Assembly (NCBI RefSeq): GCF_023516595.1
Contig: NZ_JAMGBG010000001.1
Location: forward strand, 124,001-188,000
Source: Streptomyces neyagawaensis
GTDB lineage: Bacteria > Actinomycetota > Actinomycetes > Streptomycetales > Streptomycetaceae
DNA: 64,000 nt
Direction: 5' to 3'
Both the position numbers and the translations under genes were made by a program. Positions 8,362 through 16,506 of the stretch are shown piece after piece (positions within the stretch are counted from its first letter, which is position 1; every line of letters starts with the position of its first letter). The notes under the pieces were generated by a model, which worked only from the letters and a program-made list of their open reading frames with translations, was not told the origin of the DNA and did not search any database.

Positions 8362-10551
8362 TTGTCGCACACACGCTCTTCGCAGCTTCCGGGCCCGGCA
8401 CCCGCACCGGACGACGACACCGCGCCCGAGAACACCGCCGAGGCAGCAGGGCCGAAACCGAAGTCCGAGGAGGGGCCTCCATCCGCGGCGGACACGGATC
8501 CTTTGCCGGGCGCCGAGGCCGAAGCCGGTTCGAAGACCGAGGTCGACCCGAAGAGCGAGGCGAAGGGGAAGGCGGAGCCCGAGGCCGAAGCTGAGGCCAA
8601 GGCGGAGGCGGAGGCCGATTCGAAGGCGGAGGCCGAAGCCGAGCCGGAAGGCGAGACGGCAACCGAGACGGCGGGCAAGACGGCACCCGAGACGGAAGCC
8701 GAGCCGAAGCCCGCACCGGACGCGAAGCCTGAACCGGACGCGAAGCCCGGACCTGACGCGAAGCCCGAAGCGGAGTCGCAGACCCAAGCGGAGTCGCAGA
8801 CCGAACCGGAGCCGACGCCCGAAGTCGAGCCGCAGACCGAGCCGGGGTCGAAGGCCGCGGCGGCGGCTGGCGTCGAGGGGGCTGTCGGCGGCCACGGCTG
8901 GCGGGGGCGGCATCCGCGGCGGGCGCGGGTGCTCGACTGGGTCGGGACCGGGCTGGCCATCGCGTTCGTCATGTTCGCGTTGCTCGTGCCGAACGACATG
9001 ACGAAGTTCGAGGTGGGCCGGCTGCTGCGGATCCCCGCGGAGGGCATCCTCGGCGCGGCGCTGCTGCTGGTGCTGCCTCCTAAGGCGCGGCGCACGGCCG
9101 TGGTGGTCATCGGCGCGGTGCTCGGCCTGCTGATGATCGTCAAAGTGCTGGACATGGGGTCGTACTGGACCCTCGACCGGCCGTTCGACCTGGTGCTGGA
9201 CTGGCCCCTGCTGGACAACGCCCGGTCGTTCATGAAGGACTCGCTCGGCAACACGGCGGCGCAGGCCGCGACGGTCGGTGTGATCGCGCTGGTGCTCGCC
9301 CTGCCGTTCCTGACGACGTTCGCCGTCCGGCGGATCAGCCGGCTGATGGAACGCGACCGGCACACCGCGAGCCGTACGCTCCTCGTCCTCGGCACCGTCT
9401 GGATCACCTGCTCCACGCTGACCCTGGAGGTCGCGGACGTACCACTGGCCTCGCACAGCGCGGCCACGCTCGTGGAGAACCGCATCGAGTCGGTGCGCGA
9501 CGGGCTGAAGGACGGCGAGGCGTTCGAGAAGCAGGCCGCCGTCGACGCCTTCGCCGACGTGCCGCCGGACCAGTTGCTGACGGGGCTGCGCGGCAAGGAC
9601 GTGCTGATCACGTTCATCGAGAGCTACGGCCGCTCCGCGATCGACAACCCGCAGATGGGTGAGCCGCTGAGTGAGACGCTCGCGCAGAAGACGCAGGAGC
9701 TGAAGGACGCCGGGTACGCGTCGCGCAGCGGCTGGCTGCGCTCCCCCATCACGGGTGCCGGCAGCTGGCTCGGCCACTCCACATTCCTGTCCGGACTGTG
9801 GATCAAGAACCAGTCGCGCTACAACCACCTCGTCGCGGGCGACCGGCTCACCCTCACCGAGGCGTTCCGCCGCACCGGCGCTTGGCGCACCGTCGGGATC
9901 GTGCCGGGCACCCAGAAGGCGTGGCCGGAGGGCAAGTTCTTCGGTCTCGACCACATCTACGACTCGGACCAGCTGGGTTACCAGGGGCCGAAGTTCAGCT
10001 GGTCGACCATGCCGGACCAGTACACGCTGAAGGCGTTCCGGGAGCTGGAGTACGGCAAGGAGGGCCGCAAGCCGATGATGGCGGAGATCATCCTGACCTC
10101 CAGCCACAACCCGTGGGCGCCCATCCCGCGGACGATCCCGGAGGAGGAGATCGGCGACGGGTCGGTCTACCACGGTCTGCAGAAGGCCGAGGGCAAGGAC
10201 CCCAAGGAGGTCTGGAAGAACCCCCTCGACGTCCGTGACGAGTACCGCAAGACCATCCAGTACTCGGTGAGCAGCATCGTCGACTTCGTCGCCAAGTACG
10301 GCTCGAAGGACACGGTCCTGATCTTCCTCGGTGACCACCAGCCCAACAAGACGGTCACCGGCGACAATCCGAGCCACGACGTGCCGGTGTCGGTCGTCGC
10401 GCAGGACCCGAAGGTGCTGGAGAAGATCGACGACTGGGGCTGGACGGACGGCCTCAAGCCCGCGTCCGACACCCCGGTCTGGCGCATGGACAAGTTCCGC
10501 GACCAGTTCATGACGGCGTTCGGCCCGCAGCCGGGCGGTACGCCGCAGTAG
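8362..10551 (+). CDS. membrane sulfatase/LtaS-like phosphoglycerol-transferase family protein
   Basis: 729 residues from TTG 8362, with ribosome site GGAAGGA 7-8 bases upstream. Residues about 15-175 are low complexity, made of Glu/Ala/Lys/Pro/Thr repeats such as AEAEAEAKAEAE and DAKPEPDAKP, probably a disordered cytoplasmic tail. Four or five TM segments follow (about 190-370), then an extracellular alkaline-phosphatase-superfamily domain with the metal-binding ITFIESYGRS (about 415), a likely nucleophile region GHSTFLSG and the metal-site FLGDHQPNKT (about 655). Relatives cleave sulfate or transfer phosphoglycerol to polymers, so cell-envelope modification is likely; the substrate is unknown. 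A 17-bp tandem duplication spans its stop codon. Confidence 0.85.
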   Translation: MSHTRSSQLPGPAPAPDDDTAPENTAEAAGPKPKSEEGPPSAADTDPLPGAEAEAGSKTEVDPKSEAKGKAEPEAEAEAKAEAEADSKAEAEAEPEGETATETAGKTAPETEAEPKPAPDAKPEPDAKPGPDAKPEAESQTQAESQTEPEPTPEVEPQTEPGSKAAAAAGVEGAVGGHGWRGRHPRRARVLDWVGTGLAIAFVMFALLVPNDMTKFEVGRLLRIPAEGILGAALLLVLPPKARRTAVVVIGAVLGLLMIVKVLDMGSYWTLDRPFDLVLDWPLLDNARSFMKDSLGNTAAQAATVGVIALVLALPFLTTFAVRRISRLMERDRHTASRTLLVLGTVWITCSTLTLEVADVPLASHSAATLVENRIESVRDGLKDGEAFEKQAAVDAFADVPPDQLLTGLRGKDVLITFIESYGRSAIDNPQMGEPLSETLAQKTQELKDAGYASRSGWLRSPITGAGSWLGHSTFLSGLWIKNQSRYNHLVAGDRLTLTEAFRRTGAWRTVGIVPGTQKAWPEGKFFGLDHIYDSDQLGYQGPKFSWSTMPDQYTLKAFRELEYGKEGRKPMMAEIILTSSHNPWAPIPRTIPEEEIGDGSVYHGLQKAEGKDPKEVWKNPLDVRDEYRKTIQYSVSSIVDFVAKYGSKDTVLIFLGDHQPNKTVTGDNPSHDVPVSVVAQDPKVLEKIDDWGWTDGLKPASDTPVWRMDKFRDQFMTAFGPQPGGTPQ

Positions 10552-10578
10552 CGCACGCGTTGCAGTAGCGCACGCGTT
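10545..10578. repeat. 17-bp tandem duplication over a stop codon
   Basis: GCAGTAGCGCACGCGTT occurs twice in direct tandem (10545-10561 and 10562-10578). The first copy contains the TAG stop of the sulfatase-like gene. It looks like a recent slippage or duplication event. Confidence 0.85.
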
Positions 10579-10646
10579 CGGTCCGTGGACCCGGTCGTCC
10601 CGGCGATGCCTCCCGCAGGCGCGTCAGGGAAGGCCGGGTCCTCGTA

Positions 10647-11300
10647 TCAGCCTGACGCGCCGACGTCGTTGTCGGGTGCTCCGTCGCCGACCGGGGGCAG
10701 GTCGCCGCGTTCGACGGGCGTCCCGTCGCGCGGGGGCGGCGTGTGGTGCGGGGGCGGGAGGAGGCAGGCCAGTTCGGCGTCGGTGGGGCGGTGGGCGGCG
10801 CGGGCGGCGGCCCGCAGGACGTCACGGTCGACGGCGGCCGTGACCGCGCTGATCCGGACGACGTGGTCACCGCGTTGGAGGGCGTACTCGTGCTGCCCCG
10901 CCGACGTGCGGTACCAGGCGCCGCCGTCGCGCACGCAGTCGACCGTCGTACCGGTGCCCTGGCCGAGGGGCTGTTCGGGGCAGTTCTCGGCGGTCATCGC
11001 GCCGCGGTCGACGAGGAGCAGGAGCTGGGCGCTGTTCCGCCGGGACCAGTAGGCGGCGGAGAAGCCGTCGTCGCCGTACACGCCGACCGACTGCCGGGCC
11101 AGTTCGAACCCGGGGGACTCGGTGACGTAGACGAGTCCCGGAGCGAGACCGAGTGCCTTGGCGCGGGCGTGGAGTTGAGCCCGGTCGGGGCTCGGCGCGA
11201 GGGGTTCGCGGGGCACCGCGACGACCTTCTCGCTCCCGCAGCCCGTGAGCAGCAGCGGCAGCAACGCCAGGGGCAGCAGAGTGCGCGCGGTACGGAGCAT
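10647..11300 (-). CDS. secreted lipoprotein, unknown function
   Basis: About 217 residues from ATG 11300 with GGGGGA 2-3 bases upstream; an in-frame ATG at 11309 is less well placed. The N-terminus MLRTARTLLPLALLPLLLTGCGSEKV is a typical lipoprotein signal: basic start, hydrophobic core and lipobox LLTGC with Cys21 as the lipidation site. The mature part contains two further Cys (in AENCPE and VDCVRDG) that could form a disulfide, and an acidic/Pro-rich C-terminus. I recognise no enzymatic motif. It is convergent with the sulfatase-like gene, with 95 bp between their stops. Confidence 0.8.
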   Translation of the reverse strand: MLRTARTLLPLALLPLLLTGCGSEKVVAVPREPLAPSPDRAQLHARAKALGLAPGLVYVTESPGFELARQSVGVYGDDGFSAAYWSRRNSAQLLLLVDRGAMTAENCPEQPLGQGTGTTVDCVRDGGAWYRTSAGQHEYALQRGDHVVRISAVTAAVDRDVLRAAARAAHRPTDAELACLLPPPHHTPPPRDGTPVERGDLPPVGDGAPDNDVGASG

Positions 11301-11353
11301 GTCCCCCATCCTGCCGCACAGTTGTTCCACAGGAAGGGCAAAGAGTTCGTTGT

Positions 11354-11368
11354 CCGAAAGCGCTTGCC
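11354..11368. promoter_or_regulatory. possible LacI-family operator
   Basis: CCGAAAGCGCTTGCC contains the perfect palindrome AAGCGCTT at 11358-11365. It sits 58 bases before the lipoprotein start and about 100 bases before the VOC gene start. It shares the nine-mer AGCGCTTGC with the site upstream of the LacI gene at 7066-7084, suggesting one regulator for both. Confidence 0.4.
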
Positions 11369-11468
11369 CCCCTCCGTGCACGATCAGTCGCCACGGCCTC
11401 CCGGCGGGCCTCGCCCCGTGTCCGTTTCCTTCAAGACCGGCCGTGCGCGGCACGCCTACGGTGGCCGT

Positions 11469-11867
11469 ATGACTCCACGACTCGACGCGATCGGGATGGT
11501 GGCTTCGGACATGGCCGCCTCCGTCACCTTCTACCGCCGTCTCGGCTTCGACTTCCCCGAGGGCTCCGAGGAGCAGCCGCACGCGGAGGCCGCGCTGCCC
11601 GGTGGGCTCCGGCTGATGCTCGACACCGAGGAGACCGTGCGGTCCTTCCACCCCGAGTGGCGGCGGGGCAGGGGCAGCGGCGCCGGCCTGGCCCTGCTGT
11701 GCGACAGTCCCGCCGAGGTCGACGCGGTGTACGAGGAGCTGGTCGCCGCCGGGCACCAGGGCGAGCTCAAGCCGTGGGACGCGGTGTGGGGCCAGCGGTA
11801 CGCCGTCGTCCTGGACCCGGACGGCAACGGCGTCGACCTCTTCGCTCCGCTGCCGTCGGCCGGGTAG
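11469..11867 (+). CDS. VOC-superfamily (glyoxalase/bleomycin-resistance-like) protein
   Basis: A 132-residue single VOC fold, starting MTPRLDAIGMVASDMAASVTFY. The paired beta-alpha-beta-beta-beta modules end in YAVVLDPDGNGVDLFAP, the typical C-terminal metal-edge strand. Members bind small molecules (drug sequestration) or act as metal-dependent lyases or dioxygenases. Which applies cannot be told, and the usual first metal ligand (His or Glu) is not obvious in the N-terminal strand. It is convergent with the AraC gene at 11957-12652. Confidence 0.85.
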   Translation: MTPRLDAIGMVASDMAASVTFYRRLGFDFPEGSEEQPHAEAALPGGLRLMLDTEETVRSFHPEWRRGRGSGAGLALLCDSPAEVDAVYEELVAAGHQGELKPWDAVWGQRYAVVLDPDGNGVDLFAPLPSAG

Positions 11868-11956
11868 CGGGCGCGGCGGTGGCGCCCCCGGCCGACGGCC
11901 GGTGGCCGGTGAGGGCGGACCGGGGGGCCGACGGGGCGCGCACCCGCGCGGGACCG

Positions 11957-12652
11957 TCACCGTCCGCCGAGCAGCTCGCCCAGCGGCAGTCCCGCCAACT
12001 CCCTCACGTCCCGCGCCAGATGGGCCTGGTCGGCGTACCCGGTGCGGGCCGCGGTCTCGGCGTACGGGACACCCGCGCGGGCCAGCGCGAGCGCCCGCTG
12101 CAATCGCAGTACGCGGGCCAGCGTCTTGGGTCCGTAGCCGAACGCGGCGAGGGAGCGGCGGTGCAACTGCCGTGCCCCGACGCCGAGTTCGTCGGCTGTG
12201 GCAGCCACCGGCCGTCCGGCCTCCAGCGCGGCGACCACCCGCCGCAGCAGCGGATCGGGCCGCTCGCTCTCGGCCGCCCGCTCCAGGACCACCTCTTCGA
12301 GGCCGCTCGCGGGATGGCGGGCCGCGTTCACCCGCGCGGTGAGCCCACGGACGACTGGGGTCGGCCACAGGTCGTCCAACGCCACACGCCGGTCGCGCAG
12401 TTCATGCGCGGGCACGCCCAGGAAGGCGGGCGCGGCACCCGGCTGGAACCGGACCCCGGCCCAGCCGCCGGTGGCGCCTTCGACCGTGTACGCGCGGGTG
12501 TCGGGTCCGGCGACGAGCAGCCGCCCGTCGTTCCAGAGGAGGTCCATGCAGCCGTCGGGGAGGACCCGCGCCGGGCCGGGGTCGTCCGGGCCGCCGGGGT
12601 CGTTCGTCCATACGACGGCCCCGCCCAGCCGAGACGCCCGTTCCGCGTACAC
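11957..12652 (-). CDS. AraC-family transcriptional regulator
   Basis: 231 residues. The N-terminal half ([27 protein letters not shown]) is the sensor domain typical of the group that often accompanies VOC or DNA-repair genes. The C-terminal half contains two helix-turn-helix motifs, with [22 protein letters not shown] and a second near [18 protein letters not shown]. Start ATG 12652 lies 9 bases after the stop of the upstream AraC gene, so the two regulators are probably co-transcribed. The adjacent convergent VOC gene is a plausible target. Confidence 0.9.
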   Translation of the reverse strand: MYAERASRLGGAVVWTNDPGGPDDPGPARVLPDGCMDLLWNDGRLLVAGPDTRAYTVEGATGGWAGVRFQPGAAPAFLGVPAHELRDRRVALDDLWPTPVVRGLTARVNAARHPASGLEEVVLERAAESERPDPLLRRVVAALEAGRPVAATADELGVGARQLHRRSLAAFGYGPKTLARVLRLQRALALARAGVPYAETAARTGYADQAHLARDVRELAGLPLGELLGGR

Positions 12653-12661
12653 GGGAGAAGC

Positions 12662-13624
12662 CTACGTCTGTGACCGGTGGCGGTCCCGCCCTCGCCCCCG
12701 GTGCTCCTGCGGGCTCACCCCGTGGACCCGCTTGAACGCGCTCGACAGGGAGAACGCGCTTCCGTAGCCGACCCGCCGGGCGATCGCCTCCAGGGTGTCG
12801 TCGGTGTCCCGGAGCCGGTCCGCGGCCAGGGCGAGCCGCCACGCGGTGAGGTAGGCCATCGGGGGCTCCCCGACCAGCTCGTGGAAGCGTCGGGCGAGCG
12901 CAGCCCTGGAGACCCCCGCCTTCACGGCGAGCGCCGCCACGGTCCACGGGTGCGCCGGATCGTCGTGCAGCAGCCGCAGCACCCGGCCCACCACCGGGTC
13001 CGCCATCGCCCGGTACCAGGCGGGCGCCTCACGGGTGGCGAACCAGGCGCGGAGCGCGGCGATGACCAGCAGGTCGAGGAGCCGGTCGAGGACGACCTCC
13101 TGGCCGGGTTCGTCGCGGACGACCTCCGCCATGAGGATCGGGGTGAGCGGGCACTCCCATTCCTCCGAGGTGAGACTGAGCAGCGGCGGCAGGGCGTCGA
13201 GGAGCCGTCCGCCGATCTCGCCCCGCCAGAGGTAGGTGCCGATGAGCATCACCGCGGAGCCGTCGAGCCGGTCGCCCCAGGAGCGGACACCGAGGTCCAT
13301 GGAGCCGTTGAGGGGCCGGCCGTCGGGGTACACGCACTCGGCGCCCGGCAGGATCACGGCCTGCGGCGCGGTGGTGGGATCGTCGGCGCAGAGGTACGGG
13401 TCGGGGCCGCGGGCGATGGCGAGGTCGCCGGCCCGGAGCCGTACACGGTCGCCGTCACCGTCGCCGGTGTCGGGAACGATCCAGGCGTCGCCGCGGACCA
13501 TGAGCATGATCGTGAGCGGGGCGTGGTCCGCCACGCGGACGCACCAGGGCGGGTCGAAGCACGCACGGATCATGAAGGCGCCACGGGCTCGCGGGCCCTC
13601 CAGCAGGCCGGTGAGTGCGTCCAT
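12662..13624 (-). CDS. AraC-family regulator with cupin-type N-terminal sensor
   Basis: 320 residues. The N-terminal AraC-binding/cupin region (about 1-190) is of the type that often represses SDR or NmrA genes. The C-terminal double helix-turn-helix (about 215-312) contains VAALAVKAGVSRAALARRF and the family signature IARRVGYGSAFSLSSAFKRVHGVSP, followed by a basic tail. It is divergent from the NmrA-type gene at 13706 with only 81 bp between starts, a typical regulator-target pair. It is followed 9 bases later by the second AraC gene. Confidence 0.92.
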   Translation of the reverse strand: MDALTGLLEGPRARGAFMIRACFDPPWCVRVADHAPLTIMLMVRGDAWIVPDTGDGDGDRVRLRAGDLAIARGPDPYLCADDPTTAPQAVILPGAECVYPDGRPLNGSMDLGVRSWGDRLDGSAVMLIGTYLWRGEIGGRLLDALPPLLSLTSEEWECPLTPILMAEVVRDEPGQEVVLDRLLDLLVIAALRAWFATREAPAWYRAMADPVVGRVLRLLHDDPAHPWTVAALAVKAGVSRAALARRFHELVGEPPMAYLTAWRLALAADRLRDTDDTLEAIARRVGYGSAFSLSSAFKRVHGVSPQEHRGRGRDRHRSQT

Positions 13625-13705
13625 GCCGGCCAGCGTAGACGCGCGCGCATGGGAACGAGCCGCTCGCCGATGGGGCGTCGGGGCGTCCGCCCGTTGACTG
13701 GAGGC

Positions 13706-14605
13706 ATGACGACGAACTCAGCGGAGAACATGGCGGAGAACGCGGCCAAGGACGCGGCGGAGGCGCGGGGCACGGCGCCCGCGTGGGACATGACGGTGTT
13801 GGTGACGGGGGCCTCGGGGCGTACGGGCAGCCGGGTCGCGGCGGCGGCGCGGGCCGCCGGCCTCACGGTACGGGCGGCGTCCCGCGCGAACGGCTTCGAC
13901 TGGACGGACCGGTCGACCTGGGGGCCGGCGCTCCAGGGGGTGGACGCGGCGTATCTGGTGTACCCGTCGGACATCGGCGCGCCCGGCGCCGCCGAGGCGC
14001 TCGGCGGGCTCGCCCGGGAGGCGGTCGCGCGGGGTGTCCGCCGGCTCGTGCTGCTGTCGGCGCGGGGGCAGGACCTCGCGCTGCCGGCCGAGGAGGCCGT
14101 GCGGTCGTCGGGGGTGGAGTGGACGATCGTGCGGGCGGCGTGGTTCATGCAGAACTTCAGCGAGGGGCCGCTGGTGGAGGGGCTGCGGCAGGGGGAGCTG
14201 GTGTTCCCCGGCGGTGAGGTGGCGGAGCCGTTCGTGGACGTGCGGGACATCGCGGACGTGGTGGTCGCCGCGCTCGTGGCCGACGGGGCGGCGTTCGCCG
14301 GGCGCACCGTGGAGGTCACCGGGGCGCGGCCGCTGGGCTTCCGGGCGGCGGTGGCGGAGATCGCGGAGGTCACGGGCCGGGAGTTCACCTATGTGCCGGT
14401 GTCCGCGCGGGACTACGGGGACGCCCTGCTGGGGTTCGGGGTGCCCGCCGGGGAGGTGGGGGCGCTGGTGGAGACGTTCGAGGCGCTGCTGGACGGACGC
14501 AACGCGAGCACGACCGACGGGGTGCGCGGTGCCCTGGGCCGGGAGCCGAGGGGATTCACCGAGTTCATCCAGGAGGCCGCGGCCGGGGGCGCTTGGAGCG
14601 AGTGA
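13706..14605 (+). CDS. NmrA-type NAD(P)-binding oxidoreductase
   Basis: 299 residues from ATG 13706. After an Ala/Glu/Asn-rich N-terminal extension (about 1-27) the protein shows VLVTGASGRTGSRVA, the TGxxGxxG Rossmann site, then DWTDRSTW..ALQGVDAAYLVYP and WTIVRAAWFMQNFSEG, all hallmarks of NmrA/azoreductase-like reductases. GAGG lies only 1 base from ATG 13706, so translation might begin at an internal start such as ATG 13790 (MTVLVTGASG), which is the usual family N-terminus. The divergent AraC gene probably controls it. It resembles the 218-1051 gene in fold. Confidence 0.87.
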   Translation: MTTNSAENMAENAAKDAAEARGTAPAWDMTVLVTGASGRTGSRVAAAARAAGLTVRAASRANGFDWTDRSTWGPALQGVDAAYLVYPSDIGAPGAAEALGGLAREAVARGVRRLVLLSARGQDLALPAEEAVRSSGVEWTIVRAAWFMQNFSEGPLVEGLRQGELVFPGGEVAEPFVDVRDIADVVVAALVADGAAFAGRTVEVTGARPLGFRAAVAEIAEVTGREFTYVPVSARDYGDALLGFGVPAGEVGALVETFEALLDGRNASTTDGVRGALGREPRGFTEFIQEAAAGGAWSE

Positions 14606-14750
14606 CCGGGAGGGCACCGCCGGGGCGCCCGGAGCAAGTGACCGGGCGGCCGGGCCGAGCGGCAGGCGGCGGACGGCGGGCGGCGGACAGCAGGCGGCGG
14701 AAAGCGGGCGCCAGCGGGACGAGTGCGAGGGGTGGTCACTCGCGCGGTTG

Positions 14751-14805
14751 CCCGGGACATGCCCGACCGGGACATGCCCGCCCGCCCGGGACGTGCCCGC
14801 CCGGC
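14751..14805. repeat. three-copy CGGGACATGCCCG tandem repeat
   Basis: Three near-identical units of about 18 bases lie head to tail between the convergent NmrA and YihY genes: CCCGGGACATGCCCGA, CCGGGACATGCCCGCCCG and CCCGGGACGTGCCCGCCCGG. Each is an imperfect palindrome, so they could fold as hairpins and stop transcription from both sides. Confidence 0.6.
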
Positions 14806-14828
14806 CAGGACCCCCCGCTGGTCCGCCC

Positions 14829-15953
14829 CTACTCGTCGCCCTTCTTCGCCGGGGACCGCAAGCGCGACGTGACGTCCTCCGGGGGCAGGAAGCGGGACCA
14901 GCGCTCCGGGAACTCGGAGGGCATGTCGGGGTCCTCGGGGTCGTGGGAGCGGGCGGCGGCCGCGCGGGCCACGTACTCGGCGGCCTGCTCCTCGCGCAGG
15001 CGCTCGTTGGCGGCGCGGGCGGCGGCCGTGGCGGCGGCCGGCCACACCCGGTCGATGGCGGCGTTGACGGCCGCGCCGACCAGGACCGCGAAGGCGCTCA
15101 CACCGATCCACAGCAGGACGGCGACGGCGGCCGCGAGGGAGCCGTAGATCGTGGCCCCCTCGACCGTGGCGGAGAGGTAGATGCGCAGCAGGAAACTGCC
15201 GAGGACCCACATGCCGAGGGCGACCAGGGAGCCGGGCACGTCCTCCACCCACGGCGAGCGCACGGGCACCGACACGTGGTAGAGCGTCGTGAGGAAGACG
15301 ATCGACAGGACGATCACGACCGGCCAGTAGAGGACCTGGACGACGGTGGTCGACCAGGGCACGATCCGGACCACCGCGTCGGGGCCCGCGACCATCAGCG
15401 GCAGCGCGACGGAGCCGATGAGCAGGGCCACGATGAACAGCAGGAATGCCATCAGGCGGGTCTTGACGATGCCACGGACGCCGTCGAGGCCGTACATGAC
15501 GGTGATGGTGTCGATGAAGACGTTCACCGCGCGGGAGCCGGACCACAGGGCGATCAGGAAACCGATGGAGATGACGTCGGGGCGGCCGCCCTTCATCACG
15601 TCGTCCAGGATGGGCTGGGCGATCTCCTGGACGCCCTTGTCGGACAGGACGGTGCGGGAGGCCTCCAGCAGGTTGAGCTCCAGGCTGGCGATGGTGTCGG
15701 CGCCGGTCCAGTCGTCGACGTAGCCGAGGAGGCCGATCATGCTGAGCAGCAGCGGCGGCACGGAGAGCAGGGTGAAGAACGCCGCCTCCGCGGCGAGACC
15801 GAGGATGCGGTACTCGATGCAGGAGTTGACGGTGTCCTTGAGGAGCAGCCAGGCGGTCCTGCGCTTGGAGACGTTGCGGTAGAGGGCACGCGCGCGATGG
15901 AGACGCCCGTGCGGGCTCTCGGGTCGGGGGGGTGACTGACTTGCTGGCTGCAC
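14829..15953 (-). CDS. YihY/BrkB-family integral membrane protein
   Basis: 374 residues with at least six hydrophobic segments, in the typical order: an AEAAFFTLLSVPPLLLSMIGLLGY segment near 60-85, then segments near 165, 205, 245 and 285. The KDTVNSCIEYRILGLAAEAAFF N-terminal region and the LWIGVSAFAVLVGAAVNAAID C-terminal region are characteristic. The family was once misnamed ribonuclease BN; its transport role remains unsettled. The charged cytoplasmic C-terminus (about 320-374) is Arg/Glu-rich. It is monocistronic, with its 5' end facing the promoter region of the poly-amino-acid-type operon. Confidence 0.9.
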   Translation of the reverse strand: MQPASQSPPRPESPHGRLHRARALYRNVSKRRTAWLLLKDTVNSCIEYRILGLAAEAAFFTLLSVPPLLLSMIGLLGYVDDWTGADTIASLELNLLEASRTVLSDKGVQEIAQPILDDVMKGGRPDVISIGFLIALWSGSRAVNVFIDTITVMYGLDGVRGIVKTRLMAFLLFIVALLIGSVALPLMVAGPDAVVRIVPWSTTVVQVLYWPVVIVLSIVFLTTLYHVSVPVRSPWVEDVPGSLVALGMWVLGSFLLRIYLSATVEGATIYGSLAAAVAVLLWIGVSAFAVLVGAAVNAAIDRVWPAAATAAARAANERLREEQAAEYVARAAAARSHDPEDPDMPSEFPERWSRFLPPEDVTSRLRSPAKKGDE

Positions 15954-16506
15954 GCCCTAAAGGTATCCGTCCGGGCGTGCCGACCTCACCTCCCGGTGCC
16001 GCGGGCCGCGGCCGGTTCCGCGTGGGCCGCTCGCATCCCTCCGGCCCCGTCACGGGGCAGATGCCGTAGGGAAACACAGCGGAAACCAAAGATGATTCCG
16101 TATCTCGTTTTCTGTCATGGACGTGCTGGCCGAATTATTGAGGCGACGGAAGTGGAACGACGGAGCGTGTTTGTGCCCGCTTTTTGGAAAGTTCCCCGCT
16201 GAAGCCCACGGCCGGGCGAGGTCCGACAGGTCGGAAGAGATCGGAAAAGGGGCGGGAAAGCGTCAATTACCCGGTCTCCCTTGACCTGTTCGGTAATGTG
16301 CCGAAAGAATCCGGATTGCATTCCGCTGGGCCGGCCCGGATCAGGCTGCGGCACAGCACAGTCCGGGGGATTCTCCAGGCTTCGACCAGCCTGTTCCATT
16401 CCGCCACTCCCGTCACCGCATTCCGTCCCCTTTCTCACCGTCATTCCGCGCGCCGTCCTTTCACCCCCGGGCGCCCTTCCTCGTAATACCTGTCGCGGAG
16501 AATTCG
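15954..16506. promoter_or_regulatory. A/T-enriched upstream region of the Pls-like/Dap operon
   Basis: This 553-bp region separates the YihY gene from the biosynthetic operon. From about 16080 to 16500 it is visibly richer in A and T than the rest of the window (for example TCTCGTTTTCTGTC and CGAATTATTGAGG). It contains no convincing gene; short frames crossing it have poor codon bias. It very probably carries the operon promoter and regulator sites. I see no iron-box (TTAGGTTAGGCT-like) sequence. A 15-bp dyad, ACCACG-aca-CGTGGT at 16521-16535, lies just inside the first gene. Confidence 0.6.

Noticed and set aside
16080..16500. Search for an iron box (DmdR-type) that would mark the Dap operon as a siderophore cluster
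   Set aside because: No TTAGGTTAGGCT-like sequence was seen, and no siderophore ligand-forming, uptake or export genes are present. Staphyloferrin-type synthetases are also absent, although SbnA/SbnB-like enzymes occur.
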